Of a stretch of DNA of 59,623 bases, positions 1 to 8,312 are shown one piece after another. Position 1 is the stretch's first letter. The number at the start of each line of letters is the position of its first letter. This DNA comes from CAZRCZ01 sp964598765 (lineage in GTDB: Bacteria; Sumerlaeota; Sumerlaeia; MVZB01; JAJFLK01), in the NCBI GenBank assembly GCA_964598765.1, contig CAZRCZ010000026.1:1-59623 (forward strand), read 5' to 3'. The position numbers and the translations under genes are program-made. The notes beneath the pieces were generated by a model that had not been told where the DNA came from, did not search any database, and saw only the letters and a list, made by a program, of their open reading frames with translations.

Positions 1-99
1 TAAGAGCAAGAGTAAGAGCAAGAGTAAGAGCAAGAGTAAGAGCAAGAGTAAGAGCAAGAGCAAGAGCAAGAGCAAGAGTAAGAGTAAGAGCAAGAAACT
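1..99. repeat. Tandem hexamer/dodecamer microsatellite
   Basis: The first ~95 bases are a run of AAGAGC and AAGAGT hexamers, mostly alternating so that the period is 12 bp. No coding sense is evident. A short reverse-complement copy of the same pattern lies at 4119-4160, so the motif is dispersed in this genome. The array may continue left of the window. Confidence 0.9.
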
Positions 100-103
100 G
101 ATC

Positions 104-184
104 GTAGGGGCGACCCGGTGGGTCGCGCAAGGTGGGTCGCCCAATGGAAAAAAAATTATGGGCGAGCCAACGGCTCGCCCCTAC
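104..184. repeat. 81-bp palindromic intergenic element
   Basis: The element is bounded by a perfect 10-bp inverted repeat, GTAGGGGCGA at 104-113 and TCGCCCCTAC at 175-184. Inside it are GGGCGACCC (108-116) facing GGGTCGCCC (134-142), and a 9-bp stem with a 3-base loop (160-168/172-180). It has no coding content. It resembles the small mobile palindromes scattered through many environmental genomes and lies just downstream of the leftward histidine kinase gene. Confidence 0.75.
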
Positions 185-220
185 ATGATGGAAATCCGAT
201 TCAATTGTTGCAACATGCAA

Positions 221-1489
221 CTACGGATTCTCACGAACGCATGATTCCGGCAACTCGACGTAAAACACACTTCCTTGACCGGGGGCGCTTTCGAGAGCGA
301 TGGTTCCTCCCAAGTGCTGAACCGCCTTGCGGACGGCCGCCAACCCTATTCCGGTTCCGGGATATTCCTCGTTGGTATGGAGCCGCTGGAACATGCCGAA
401 GACCTTGGCGTGGAAGCGGGGATCAATGCCGATGCCGTTGTCGCGCACGGAAAAAAGCCATCGTGGATTTGAGTCGTCTCCCTTCCGTCGCGCCGAAATC
501 TCAACGCGCTTCGGCGAAGATAGGTTGTATTGCAGACCGTTCTCGATCAGGTTTTGGAAAATCTGCCGCAACGACGCGCGCGGCGCCCAGATCCGGGGAA
601 TTTCGCCAGAAATCGCGATCTCCTTGTTTTCCGTTACTCCGACCGCTTGGGCAATGTCGCCGATCAACCGCGCAAGGTCCACGTCCTCCGACGAATCGTT
701 CGTCCTGCCGATGCGGGTGTAACCGAGCAGTTCCTCGATCATTTGTTCCAATTCGTTCGTCGCGCGTCCGAGCCGCTGAAGATCCTCCGCCGATTCGGGT
801 GAAAGCTTTCCCGCCAAGTCCTCCGTGAGAAAATCCACGTAGTTGCGGATGCCGCGAAGGGGGGTCCGGAGATCGTGCGAGATCGTGTGCGCGAAATGCT
901 CCAACTCCTCGTTGACCTGCGCCAACATCCGCGTTCGCTCCTCGACGCGCCGCTCCAATTCCTCGCGCCACAAATCGGCTTCTCGTTCCAATTCTTTGCG
1001 CTGGGTTAGGTCCTCGATGAATCCCGTGAACAGTATCCGATCCGTCAGCCGCACCTCGCTGACCGCAAGACGGATCGGAAAAACCGAGCCGTCCTTGCGC
1101 CGACCCGTGACTTCCCGTCCGATGCCGATAATCTTGGCGACGCCGCTGGTCAGGTAGTTTTGGAGGTAGCCGTCGTGTTCCTCCCGATATGGCGAAGGCA
1201 TGAGAAGTTTGACGTTTTTGCCGATCGTTTCGTTCTTCGAATAGCCGAAAAGCTTCTCCGCCGCCGGGTTGAATGTTTCGATGATGCCTGCCGAATTGAT
1301 CGTGATGATCGCCTCGACGGCGGTGTCGAAGATCGCGCGCAGGCGCTCGTTGCTTTCGCGCAACGCCGTTTCATTTCCGTCGTTCTCGCGCGACTTGGCC
1401 GAGACCGCATGAGCTTTTCTTTCGATGGACGATCCGCCGGGTTTTGATTTTCGGGCGGGTTGTTTCTTTGTCTTTGGCTTCGATTTCAT
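221..1489 (-). CDS. PAS-domain sensor histidine kinase
   Basis: Predicted soluble two-component sensor kinase of 422 residues. After a basic N-terminus (many Lys, residues 1-30) comes a PAS domain of the FixL type (about 45-170, with the NxAAEKLFGY pattern), a short coiled linker, the HisKA dimerisation helix with phospho-acceptor His205 in the HTISHDLRTP H-box, and a HATPase_c domain with N-box (NLIENGLQYN), G1 (DNGIGI) and G2 (GTGIGLA). No membrane segment or signal peptide is seen, so it should sense a cytoplasmic cue. The start at 1489 has a good AGGAGAG ribosome site; an open frame extends 42 codons further upstream but has no support. No response regulator is adjacent. The gene is divergent from the nitrite reductase. 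The ligand is unknown; haem binding, as in FixL, cannot be decided here. Confidence 0.9.
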   Translation of the reverse strand: MKSKPKTKKQPARKSKPGGSSIERKAHAVSAKSRENDGNETALRESNERLRAIFDTAVEAIITINSAGIIETFNPAAEKLFGYSKNETIGKNVKLLMPSPYREEHDGYLQNYLTSGVAKIIGIGREVTGRRKDGSVFPIRLAVSEVRLTDRILFTGFIEDLTQRKELEREADLWREELERRVEERTRMLAQVNEELEHFAHTISHDLRTPLRGIRNYVDFLTEDLAGKLSPESAEDLQRLGRATNELEQMIEELLGYTRIGRTNDSSEDVDLARLIGDIAQAVGVTENKEIAISGEIPRIWAPRASLRQIFQNLIENGLQYNLSSPKRVEISARRKGDDSNPRWLFSVRDNGIGIDPRFHAKVFGMFQRLHTNEEYPGTGIGLAAVRKAVQHLGGTIALESAPGQGSVFYVELPESCVRENP

Positions 1490-1818
1490 CGGGGCGTCTC
1501 TCCTAGCGAAATTAAGTTCCGCTACCGTTTGAGTCAAGCGATATTGCGTCTTGATTTTCACCACCGAGAAACAAAGACACCAAGGATGATGTTTGAAACG
1601 ACCGATGAAAACCAATTCAAAGCGGGGCGGCTTCTCATTTCAAAGGTTTTCTAATTCTTCTTTGTGTCATCGTGGTGAAAAGCAACTGGATTTCCCTGTT
1701 TGTGTTGGCACGTCTCATGCTTGACGCTCCAAAGAACCAATTCTTGTTGCATCCCCCTTTGTGCGTTACGTTAAGAAGAGATGCCGCATGAAAGCGCGAA
1801 GGAAGGAAGTAGAAGAGA
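1490..1818. other. Divergent intergenic region with inverted-arm repeat
   Basis: This region separates the leftward histidine kinase from the rightward nitrite reductase. It holds a 127-bp element at 1555-1681 whose ends are imperfect inverted copies (19 of 24 positions pair: 1555-1578 against 1658-1681), of the dispersed CACCAC/CAAAGA type. Promoters for both genes must lie here. I see no convincing FNR/NnrR dyad or sigma-54 box. Confidence 0.6.
1555..1681. repeat. Inverted-arm repeat rich in CAAAGAC / CTTTGTG
   Basis: The left arm starts TTTTCACCACCGAG and carries CAAAGAC. The right arm ends CTTTGTGTCATCGTGGTGAAAA. The two can pair as a long imperfect hairpin. The arm sequence is related to those of the elements at 8183-8281 and at about 19427-19510. 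Confidence 0.6.
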
Positions 1819-2931
1819 ATGCAACCGATCAATACCGTCCGACTCCGAACGATCTCCATTTTGAGCTTGGGATTTTGCCTCGGCGCTTGCGCCGGCGGAC
1901 CGCGTTCTCAGAATGGGAATAAGCCAGCGGAGATGCCCTGCGAAAAGGCGGTCCTGACCTACGCTCCCGATGTTCCCCCACCCATCACGCGAAAGAATAG
2001 CGCCATCGTCCGGGTCGAACTCAACTCCGGAACCAAGGTCTTGCCGCTGGGTCCGGGGCTTGCCTATAAATTTTGGACCATCAACGAACATATCCCCGGT
2101 CCTTTCATCCGCGCGCGGGAGGGAGACATTTTGGAAGTGGACGTGACGAACGCCGACGAGAGCGGAATGCCGCACAACGTGGATTTCCACGCCGTCACCG
2201 GCCCGGGGGGCGGAGCGCCGGTCCTCACCGTCGTCAAAGGGGAGCATCGGACTTCGTGGTTCAAGTTGTTGCATCCCGGATTGTTCATCTATCACTGCGC
2301 CGCGCCGCCCGTTATGGATCACATCGCCAACGGCATGTATGGTTTGATCCTCGTCGAGCCGAAGCAAGGTTTGCCGAAGGTGGACCGCGAATTTTACGTC
2401 CTTCAGAGCGAAGTTTATTCGACCGAGCCGAAAAAGGAGGAGGAGTTCAAGGAAGAGGAAGAGACAAAAGGGACCAAGGAGCCGGAACTTCTCGAATACT
2501 CGCATGAAGCGGGATTAAAGGAGCATCCCACGTTTGTCGTTTTCAATGGTCGCAAGGATTCGCTGATCGCCGAGGGACGACTTAAAGCCAAAACCGGCGA
2601 GACGGTGCGGATTTATTTCGGTAACATAGGTCCCAATCTTATTTCCTCCTTTCACGTCATCGGTGAAATTTTTGACCGCGTTTACCGTGAAGGCGATCTG
2701 ATCAGTCCTCCGGGGCGGAGCATTCAAACCACGCTCGTTCCGGCGGGTGGCGCGACGGTCGTGGAATTCGGCCTCGAAGTCCCGGGCGTCTTTACGCTCG
2801 TGGATCACGCCATTTTCCGGATCGAACAAGGCGCGCTCGGTTATCTGGAAGTCTCCGGAAATCCGAGACCGGACATCTACAGTTCCGACCAGCCTCCGGC
2901 CCCATGCAAGGGATGCAAGGTTCATCCGTGA
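1819..2931 (+). CDS. nirK: Copper-containing nitrite reductase, lipoprotein type (NirK/AniA-like)
   Basis: Predicted to reduce nitrite to nitric oxide in the periplasm. The 370-residue protein starts with a lipoprotein signal (lipobox LGAC, Cys24), as in Neisseria AniA. It has two cupredoxin domains (about 60-200 and 235-345). All expected ligands are visible: type 1 Cu His119, Cys160, His168, Met173; type 2 Cu His124, His159 and, from the neighbouring subunit of the trimer, His330; catalytic Asp122 and His279. HIANGMYGLILVEP and SSFHVIGEIFD closely follow the AniA pattern. Oddities are a Lys/Glu-rich insertion between the domains (about 204-222) and a C-terminal tail with CKGCKVH, a possible extra metal site. 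No haem cytochrome partner or nor genes are nearby. A globin-coupled diguanylate cyclase follows 82 bp downstream on the same strand. Confidence 0.93.
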   Translation: MQPINTVRLRTISILSLGFCLGACAGGPRSQNGNKPAEMPCEKAVLTYAPDVPPPITRKNSAIVRVELNSGTKVLPLGPGLAYKFWTINEHIPGPFIRAREGDILEVDVTNADESGMPHNVDFHAVTGPGGGAPVLTVVKGEHRTSWFKLLHPGLFIYHCAAPPVMDHIANGMYGLILVEPKQGLPKVDREFYVLQSEVYSTEPKKEEEFKEEEETKGTKEPELLEYSHEAGLKEHPTFVVFNGRKDSLIAEGRLKAKTGETVRIYFGNIGPNLISSFHVIGEIFDRVYREGDLISPPGRSIQTTLVPAGGATVVEFGLEVPGVFTLVDHAIFRIEQGALGYLEVSGNPRPDIYSSDQPPAPCKGCKVHP

Positions 2932-3013
2932 TTTTCCTTTAGGTTGCATCGTGTCACGCATCATGCTACCAAACCCCATGGGCGGGCATGACCCGCGTCC
3001 GTCAACCCGACCG

Positions 3014-4096
3014 ATGACCGTATCCTCTTCCCTCGATTCCCTCACCCCGCTGTGCGATCGCTTTGCGATCACGCCGGAGGAGATCCGCGCCCGGCGGAGG
3101 TTTCATAATTTCACGCCGGACGACGAAGCCAATCTGGCCGAAATCCGCAGTCTCCTCGCGCGCAAGGCGGGGGACATCATCGAGGAATTTTACGCTCACC
3201 TGCTCGAGTTTGGAGAGCTTCACCGCTTCATCCCGGATGAGAAGACCCTCTTGCGTCTCAAGGAGACGCAAAAACAATATCTGATCGGCGTGGGGCTAGG
3301 GGCGGACCAACTTGATTATTTCGAGGGGCGATTGCGCGTCGGTATGGCCCATGAGCGGATCGGCCTGAAACTCAAGTGGTATATCGGCGCCTACGCCACG
3401 CTTTTTGAGATTACCGCGCGCGAAATCGCCGCCGAACACGCGGGAGAGGCCGGGAAAATTTCATCCCTTCTGGCGTCGCTGGAGAAAATCTTCACCCTCG
3501 ATCTCACGCTCGCCCTTGAAACCTACTACGAAACAACGGTCGAACGGGTCGAAAGCATGTTGAAGGAGTTGGAGAGCACGGAGCACAAACTTCGCCTTGC
3601 CTCGCGTCTGGACAGTCTGACCAAAATCAACAACCGCCAATTTCTCATGGAAACCTTGGAAATGGAGATTCTGCGGAGTCGTCGTTTCAACCGTCCCTTC
3701 ACGCTTCTCTTCGCCGATATAGATCATTTCAAGGAAATCAACGACCAACACGGCCACGTCTTCGGCGACTTTGTGCTTCAAGCCGTGGTGGAACTGATGC
3801 GCGGTATCCTCCGCCCGACCGACATCATCGGACGTTTTGGAGGCGAGGAATTTGTCATCGGGCTGGTGGAGACGAACGAAAAAACCGCCGAGCAGATCGC
3901 GGAGCGAATCCGATTGAAAGTCGCGCACGCGCCGTTTGAGCAAAAAAACAAGAAAGCCCCGGTCACGCTCAGCATCGGCGTCGTCGCGCTTGGTTCCAAC
4001 GTGAGCGATCTCGATCATCTCTTGGAACGGGCTGATCACGCCATGTATGAAGCCAAAGCCGCCGGCCGTAATCGGGTCTTTATCGGCGGCGTTTAA
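3014..4096 (+). CDS. Globin-coupled sensor diguanylate cyclase
   Basis: A haem gas sensor fused to a c-di-GMP synthase, 360 residues. The N-terminal globin-coupled-sensor domain (about 15-175) has the family pattern AHERIGL followed by KWYIGAY, with His113 as probable proximal haem ligand and Tyr60 in the distal position. A helical linker (175-200) leads to the GGDEF domain with metal-binding Asp235, an intact GGEEF active site (276-280) and an RPTD inhibitory site (267-270) five residues upstream, so product inhibition is expected. Architecture matches DosC-type proteins. O2 or NO could be the ligand. The start at 3014 gives a typical N-terminus, but ribosome-site evidence is weak; in-frame ATGs at 2963 and 2978 are alternatives. 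It probably shares transcription with nirK upstream. Confidence 0.93.
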   Translation: MTVSSSLDSLTPLCDRFAITPEEIRARRRFHNFTPDDEANLAEIRSLLARKAGDIIEEFYAHLLEFGELHRFIPDEKTLLRLKETQKQYLIGVGLGADQLDYFEGRLRVGMAHERIGLKLKWYIGAYATLFEITAREIAAEHAGEAGKISSLLASLEKIFTLDLTLALETYYETTVERVESMLKELESTEHKLRLASRLDSLTKINNRQFLMETLEMEILRSRRFNRPFTLLFADIDHFKEINDQHGHVFGDFVLQAVVELMRGILRPTDIIGRFGGEEFVIGLVETNEKTAEQIAERIRLKVAHAPFEQKNKKAPVTLSIGVVALGSNVSDLDHLLERADHAMYEAKAAGRNRVFIGGV

Positions 4097-4118
4097 GCAT
4101 CCCTTGCCGGCCCACACT

Positions 4119-4160
4119 TCTTGCTCTTACTCTTGCTCATGCTCTTAATCTTAATCTCTC
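4119..4160. repeat. Second copy of the AAGAGC-type microsatellite (reverse strand)
   Basis: A CTTGCTCTTACTCTTGCTC tract is the reverse complement of the array at 1-99. It sits between the convergent 3' ends of the diguanylate cyclase and the HEAT-propeller gene. Confidence 0.7.
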
Positions 4161-4171
4161 AACATCAAAGC

Positions 4172-5821
4172 CTATTTCTTCAGAACCTGCTCCGCCAACC
4201 GAACCGCGTGTTCCCGAACCCTCGGATTCGAATCGCTCAGCGCGGCGGAAACAGTCGCTTCGTCGAGCGCCCCAAGTCCTTCCAACGTCCAAAGCGCGTG
4301 TAATCTCCCGCGCGGTTCTTTACCTTTTCGGGTTAATTTCCTCAAGGTGGGAATCGCGTCTTTAACATGGCGCTCAATTAGGAGACGTTGCGCCGTCTCG
4401 CGTTGCCACGCGTTTGCGTTGGAGAGTTCGCCGACCAATTGTTTGTCGCTCAATTTTCCAAGCAGAACGGGATGATAGGGCTTTGATTTTTTATCCGGCG
4501 CGATCCGATAGATCCGCCCCTTGTCGCTTCCGGCGCGAAGGTCGAGCGTGGCGAGAATATCGGGCGGGATCGAAGCGGCGGTCTCGATGATCTCGCGATA
4601 GAAATCAATGACGTAAAGCGCGCCGTCCGGGCCGACGCAAAGATTGACGGGGCGAAACCAAGGGTCGGAGGAGCGCAGAAACTCCGTTCCCTGATCGGCG
4701 CGCGAGGCGAACATTGACGCGCCGGATTCATGAAGGATGTCGCGGTGAATCAAATTTTGCGCGGCGTCACAGACGAACAGATTTCCCCGAAACGGTTCAG
4801 GGAACACCCCGCCGCGATAAACCGTGACCCCGCAGGCGGCGGTAAAATAACCGTTGGCCTGCAATTGCGACGAACTGAATTTATTGGATTCTACATTGGC
4901 GCGGCGAGTCGTGCGATCAATTCTCCATTGTTGCGGTCGGCTGATCGGAAAAAGTTTTGCGTCCGGTTTGCCGTGGTCCGAAATGTCTTCGGACGCGGCG
5001 CGAACGGCGAGATTGGGGTTGCGGGCCAGATACTTTTGCGGAAGGACGACGTGAATGACGTGCATCTCGTTTTGATCCACGAAGCGGCGTCCCCAATCAT
5101 CGAAGGTTAAGCCAAATCCCCCGCCGATCTGCCGCGATTCCGACTCATATTTTCCCGTTCGGGGATCGAATCGAAAATCGCGCCCGCCCAGATCAACCTT
5201 CGGCGAATCCTTGATCGCGGGATCGTAAACATTTCCTCCCGCGTGGCCATTCGCGGCGTAAATCCAATTGTCCGGACCCCACTGTAAATTATTGAACCGC
5301 CATTCGGCGTTTCCTTGGCCGAAGCCGGTCAGCACAACCTTCCGCACGTCGGCGACACCGTCGCCGTCGGTATCTTTGAGGTAGAGAAGATCGGGAGTGC
5401 AAAGCGCGAAAACGCCTCCGTCATAGGGAATAATCCCCGTCGGAAAGGAAAGTCCCTCGGCAAAAATCGTGGAATGGTCAATTCGTCCGTCGCCATTCCG
5501 GTCTTCGAGAAGACGAATCGTGGCCTTCGTTCCCGGCGTCAACGCGGGAAGAACTTCCATTTCGCGCAGTTCGCAGACGTAGATTTTTCCGTTTTCGTCA
5601 AAGCACATGGCAACGGGATCAACAATTTGCGGTTCGGCGGCGAAAACGTTGATTTTGAAACCCGAAGTCAATTCAATATGCTTGAGCGATGCGTCGGGAG
5701 AAAAAGGTTGGGCAATGAGCGGCGAGGCCAAAATTAGAAAGAGTGAGAGAAGTGAAAAATGAATGCGACGCACAGAATGAATATCGCCAAGATTGTTTCT
5801 TGACTCAACCTGAGATTTCAT
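4172..5821 (-). CDS. Secreted beta-propeller protein with HEAT repeats (membrane-bound dehydrogenase-like)
   Basis: A secreted protein of 549 residues. A signal peptide (HFSLLSLFLILASPLIAQ) precedes a six-bladed-propeller-like region of the PVC putative membrane-bound dehydrogenase family (about 40-430), with VDPVAMCFDENGKIYVCEL, DRNGDGRIDHST and LKDTDGDGVADVRKVV motifs; the DxDGDG stretches look Ca-binding. The C-terminal ~100 residues form HEAT-like helices. The usual C-terminal CxxCH haem domain of these proteins is absent. Substrate is unknown; relatives are thought to oxidise sugars. The ATG at 5821 overlaps the stop of the upstream gene by four bases (ATGA), which argues for translational coupling and sets this start. 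Confidence 0.82.
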   Translation of the reverse strand: MKSQVESRNNLGDIHSVRRIHFSLLSLFLILASPLIAQPFSPDASLKHIELTSGFKINVFAAEPQIVDPVAMCFDENGKIYVCELREMEVLPALTPGTKATIRLLEDRNGDGRIDHSTIFAEGLSFPTGIIPYDGGVFALCTPDLLYLKDTDGDGVADVRKVVLTGFGQGNAEWRFNNLQWGPDNWIYAANGHAGGNVYDPAIKDSPKVDLGGRDFRFDPRTGKYESESRQIGGGFGLTFDDWGRRFVDQNEMHVIHVVLPQKYLARNPNLAVRAASEDISDHGKPDAKLFPISRPQQWRIDRTTRRANVESNKFSSSQLQANGYFTAACGVTVYRGGVFPEPFRGNLFVCDAAQNLIHRDILHESGASMFASRADQGTEFLRSSDPWFRPVNLCVGPDGALYVIDFYREIIETAASIPPDILATLDLRAGSDKGRIYRIAPDKKSKPYHPVLLGKLSDKQLVGELSNANAWQRETAQRLLIERHVKDAIPTLRKLTRKGKEPRGRLHALWTLEGLGALDEATVSAALSDSNPRVREHAVRLAEQVLKK

Positions 5822-7455
5822 CGTCGCCGCAAAACGCAATAGATTCGCGGGTCCACGTAGAGAGGCTTACGGAACTCCGATTGATAGATGACTTCATACT
5901 TCGCCGGTTCCAATCCATAAAATCCCGAATTTATTTGATCCGGGTCGGTCAAATAATCGCAGACGTATCGGATGCCCTCTTTGCTAAGGTATTCCTCCAT
6001 GCTCGTTCCCTTGAGATGAACGTCGGCTAATTCGTAATCGCCGACCAATCCGTCCAGATTGACGAAGGTGTTTCGCTCGGCGAAGTATCCCAAATATCCG
6101 GCGTTCCACGAACCGACGCGCTCCCCTTTCAAATTCCTTTCGACGTAATCCAACGCCTCCATGGCCCCCTCCATGTTGATCTTTACCTCGTCGTGTCGGG
6201 CGAGAAAAACGGCGGCGTTGAGGAAGGTCACGGCAAGCGCGCCCGTGGAAATTGTTCGTCGCCATCTCCGCGGCAATCCATCCAAAAGCAAGACCGCCGC
6301 AAGACAAAAGAACACATACAGCGGACCGAAATACCAATTCCCGTAATTGACCTGATCGGTCAACAAGACGACGTAGATCAAAAACTGAACGGTCGCGATC
6401 ACGCCAAGCAACTCAAGTTTTGCGAATCGGTTCCGCGATTGAATCCACGCGGACCTTCTCAAACTTTCGACGACAAGAACAGCGGCAAGAATGATGCCGA
6501 TCACTCCCGACGCGGTTTGACTGATGTTCAATTCGCGGACCGCATAATAAAAATAGCCCGTGGCAAATCGGAGCCAATACTTCGCCGAGAGATAAATTCC
6601 CGATTTGAACAAATAGGCTCCCGCGAACCATACCGAGTGATCCGATCTGATCCGGTGAATCTCTTCCAAATTGTGATGGAGTTTTATGGTTCCGCTGACC
6701 GGCAAGAGATGGCCAAAGGCGATAAAATTCGCAATGAAATATGGCATCAGCAAAAGGGCGCCGCCCAGTGGGTAAAAAAGGCACAAGCCTTTGAACGCCT
6801 GCTTTTCATTTCGACGTCGCAAGCCGACAACCTCATAAACGCAAACGATTACCAGCGCGATCACGCCATCGAGTCGCGCGAGCGCATTGATTCCGGCGAG
6901 CAATCCGAGACCGAACCAATCCCTTCGCGTCGGCGGCTCGTTCGTTCGCGCCAGTGTCTCGGCGCGAGAGACGAGCAATAGCGTTGTAAACGCATAGAGG
7001 GAAAACTCCATGCCCGAAATGGAATAAGTGAACGCCAATCGCGCGTTCAATTCCCATAGGAGGGCCGCGCCTATTGCCCGTCGAAAACCAAAATGCTTCG
7101 CGCAAAACAGGAACAACACCCACGCGACCGCTTGATAAAACAGCGCGCCGAAGCCGAGAAAAAGTCTCAACGCCGCCGTCTTGTTTTCGATCCATCCAAT
7201 TCCCAACGCAACCAATTGCGACAGCGGTTGAAAGCCGTTGGTCCGATGAACGCGGTCGAAGGACAATCCCTTGTCCTGCCAAACGTTCCGGGCGATTTGG
7301 AGATAGTAGAAGGCGTCGTCAACCACCGTGACGGTGAGGAGTTTATTCAGCGGAACAAGAAGGAGGTAGGCCGACTGGACGAGAAACGCAAAGACGATCA
7401 TCCCGAACACCAAGCTCGGAAATCGTCGCGGCTCCGTGGCGGGTTCGGAAATCAT
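5818..7455 (-). CDS. Polytopic membrane glycosyltransferase-like protein (GT-C fold)
   Basis: 545 residues with about ten hydrophobic segments. The first extracellular loop carries the acidic pair in VVDDAFYYLQIARN, the typical position of the catalytic Asp in GT-C transferases of the PMT/ArnT type, followed by HRTNGFQPL. The C-terminal part (from about 430) is a soluble periplasmic domain. Such proteins move sugars from polyprenyl phosphate carriers to lipids, glycans or proteins; acceptor and donor cannot be read from the sequence. It is the first gene of a two-gene unit with the propeller protein, joined by an ATGA overlap. No other glycan gene is adjacent. Confidence 0.72.
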   Translation of the reverse strand: MISEPATEPRRFPSLVFGMIVFAFLVQSAYLLLVPLNKLLTVTVVDDAFYYLQIARNVWQDKGLSFDRVHRTNGFQPLSQLVALGIGWIENKTAALRLFLGFGALFYQAVAWVLFLFCAKHFGFRRAIGAALLWELNARLAFTYSISGMEFSLYAFTTLLLVSRAETLARTNEPPTRRDWFGLGLLAGINALARLDGVIALVIVCVYEVVGLRRRNEKQAFKGLCLFYPLGGALLLMPYFIANFIAFGHLLPVSGTIKLHHNLEEIHRIRSDHSVWFAGAYLFKSGIYLSAKYWLRFATGYFYYAVRELNISQTASGVIGIILAAVLVVESLRRSAWIQSRNRFAKLELLGVIATVQFLIYVVLLTDQVNYGNWYFGPLYVFFCLAAVLLLDGLPRRWRRTISTGALAVTFLNAAVFLARHDEVKINMEGAMEALDYVERNLKGERVGSWNAGYLGYFAERNTFVNLDGLVGDYELADVHLKGTSMEEYLSKEGIRYVCDYLTDPDQINSGFYGLEPAKYEVIYQSEFRKPLYVDPRIYCVLRRR

Positions 7456-7598
7456 CGGATTGTCCTACTCCCAATTCCGACAGCCCTCCAGAGAATTATG
7501 GCGAAGTGAACGATGCAATGCCCGGAGTCGCTCATTTTTTGAGTGACAGCTTCCCGTCGGGAATCGAGAATGTCGGCGAATTCGAGGAGGCAGGGACC

Positions 7599-8174
7599 AT
7601 GATTTCACAAACGAAAGTTTGCGCTTGTTTGATTGCCGGATGCCTGATCGCATCCGGTGCGAGATTCACCAACGGCGCAGAGGAGAAACCGATGCAAAAG
7701 ATCACGATCGAAAGTCCGAAAATCAAGGCCGGAGGCAAAATTCCGACTGAATACACCGGGGATGGAAGAGACGTTTCGCCACCGCTGGCGTGGAGCAATC
7801 TTCCCGGAGGGACAAAGGAATTGGCGCTTATCTGCGACGATCCGGACGCTCCGACACCCCAACCTTGGGTCCATTGGATCATCTACAGTATTTCCGCCGA
7901 TGCCAGGGGATTGCCCGAAGCGTTGCCGCGCGACGCGACACTTAAGGAGCCGAAGGAACTCGCCGGCGCGTTGCAAGGACCGACCGGATGGAAACAACCC
8001 GGCTATCGCGGACCTTCCCCACCGCCGGGCAAACCGCATCATTACCATTTCAGACTCTACGCGCTGGACGCAAAACTCAACCTCAAGGAAGGCTTGGACA
8101 AAAAGCAACTTCTCGACGCGATGAAGGGACACGTCATCGGCGAAGGAGAACTGGTGGGAGTTTATCAAAGATAA
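7599..8174 (+). CDS. Exported YbhB/YbcL (PEBP)-family protein
   Basis: A Raf-kinase-inhibitor-like / phosphatidylethanolamine-binding family protein of 191 residues, with a signal peptide (VCACLIAGCLIASGARFTNG). The core shows family signatures: IPTEYTGDGRDVSPPLAW, the DDPDAPTP anion-site loop, WVHWIIY, and GYRGPSPPPGKPHHYHFRLYALD. The start at 7599 is chosen because GAGGAGG lies 9 bases upstream and the signal peptide begins there; the frame is open for 31 codons further upstream. Bacterial members have no settled function. It stands alone between a leftward gene and xylose isomerase. Confidence 0.9.
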   Translation: MISQTKVCACLIAGCLIASGARFTNGAEEKPMQKITIESPKIKAGGKIPTEYTGDGRDVSPPLAWSNLPGGTKELALICDDPDAPTPQPWVHWIIYSISADARGLPEALPRDATLKEPKELAGALQGPTGWKQPGYRGPSPPPGKPHHYHFRLYALDAKLNLKEGLDKKQLLDAMKGHVIGEGELVGVYQR

Positions 8175-8182
8175 GAAGAATT

Positions 8183-8281
8183 AAGCACGAAGACGCGAAG
8201 GAGACGCAAAGATTCACAAAGAGGAAGATTTCTCCGATCTTGCTCTTGGCGCCTTTGTGACTCCTTTGTGTCTTTGTGTTT
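8183..8281. repeat. Near-perfect 29-bp inverted-arm hairpin element
   Basis: Arms at 8183-8211 and 8253-8281 are inverted copies. Nearly all their differences are G/A transitions, so G:U pairing would hold an RNA hairpin together on one strand. The sequence is of the dispersed CACGAAGACGCAAAG type. It fills the gap between the PEBP gene and xylA and could act as a transcript-end or mRNA-stabilising hairpin; no T-tract follows. Confidence 0.75.
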
Positions 8282-8312
8282 AGGAAATGAGAATTCTTGA
8301 AAGGAATTTGTA

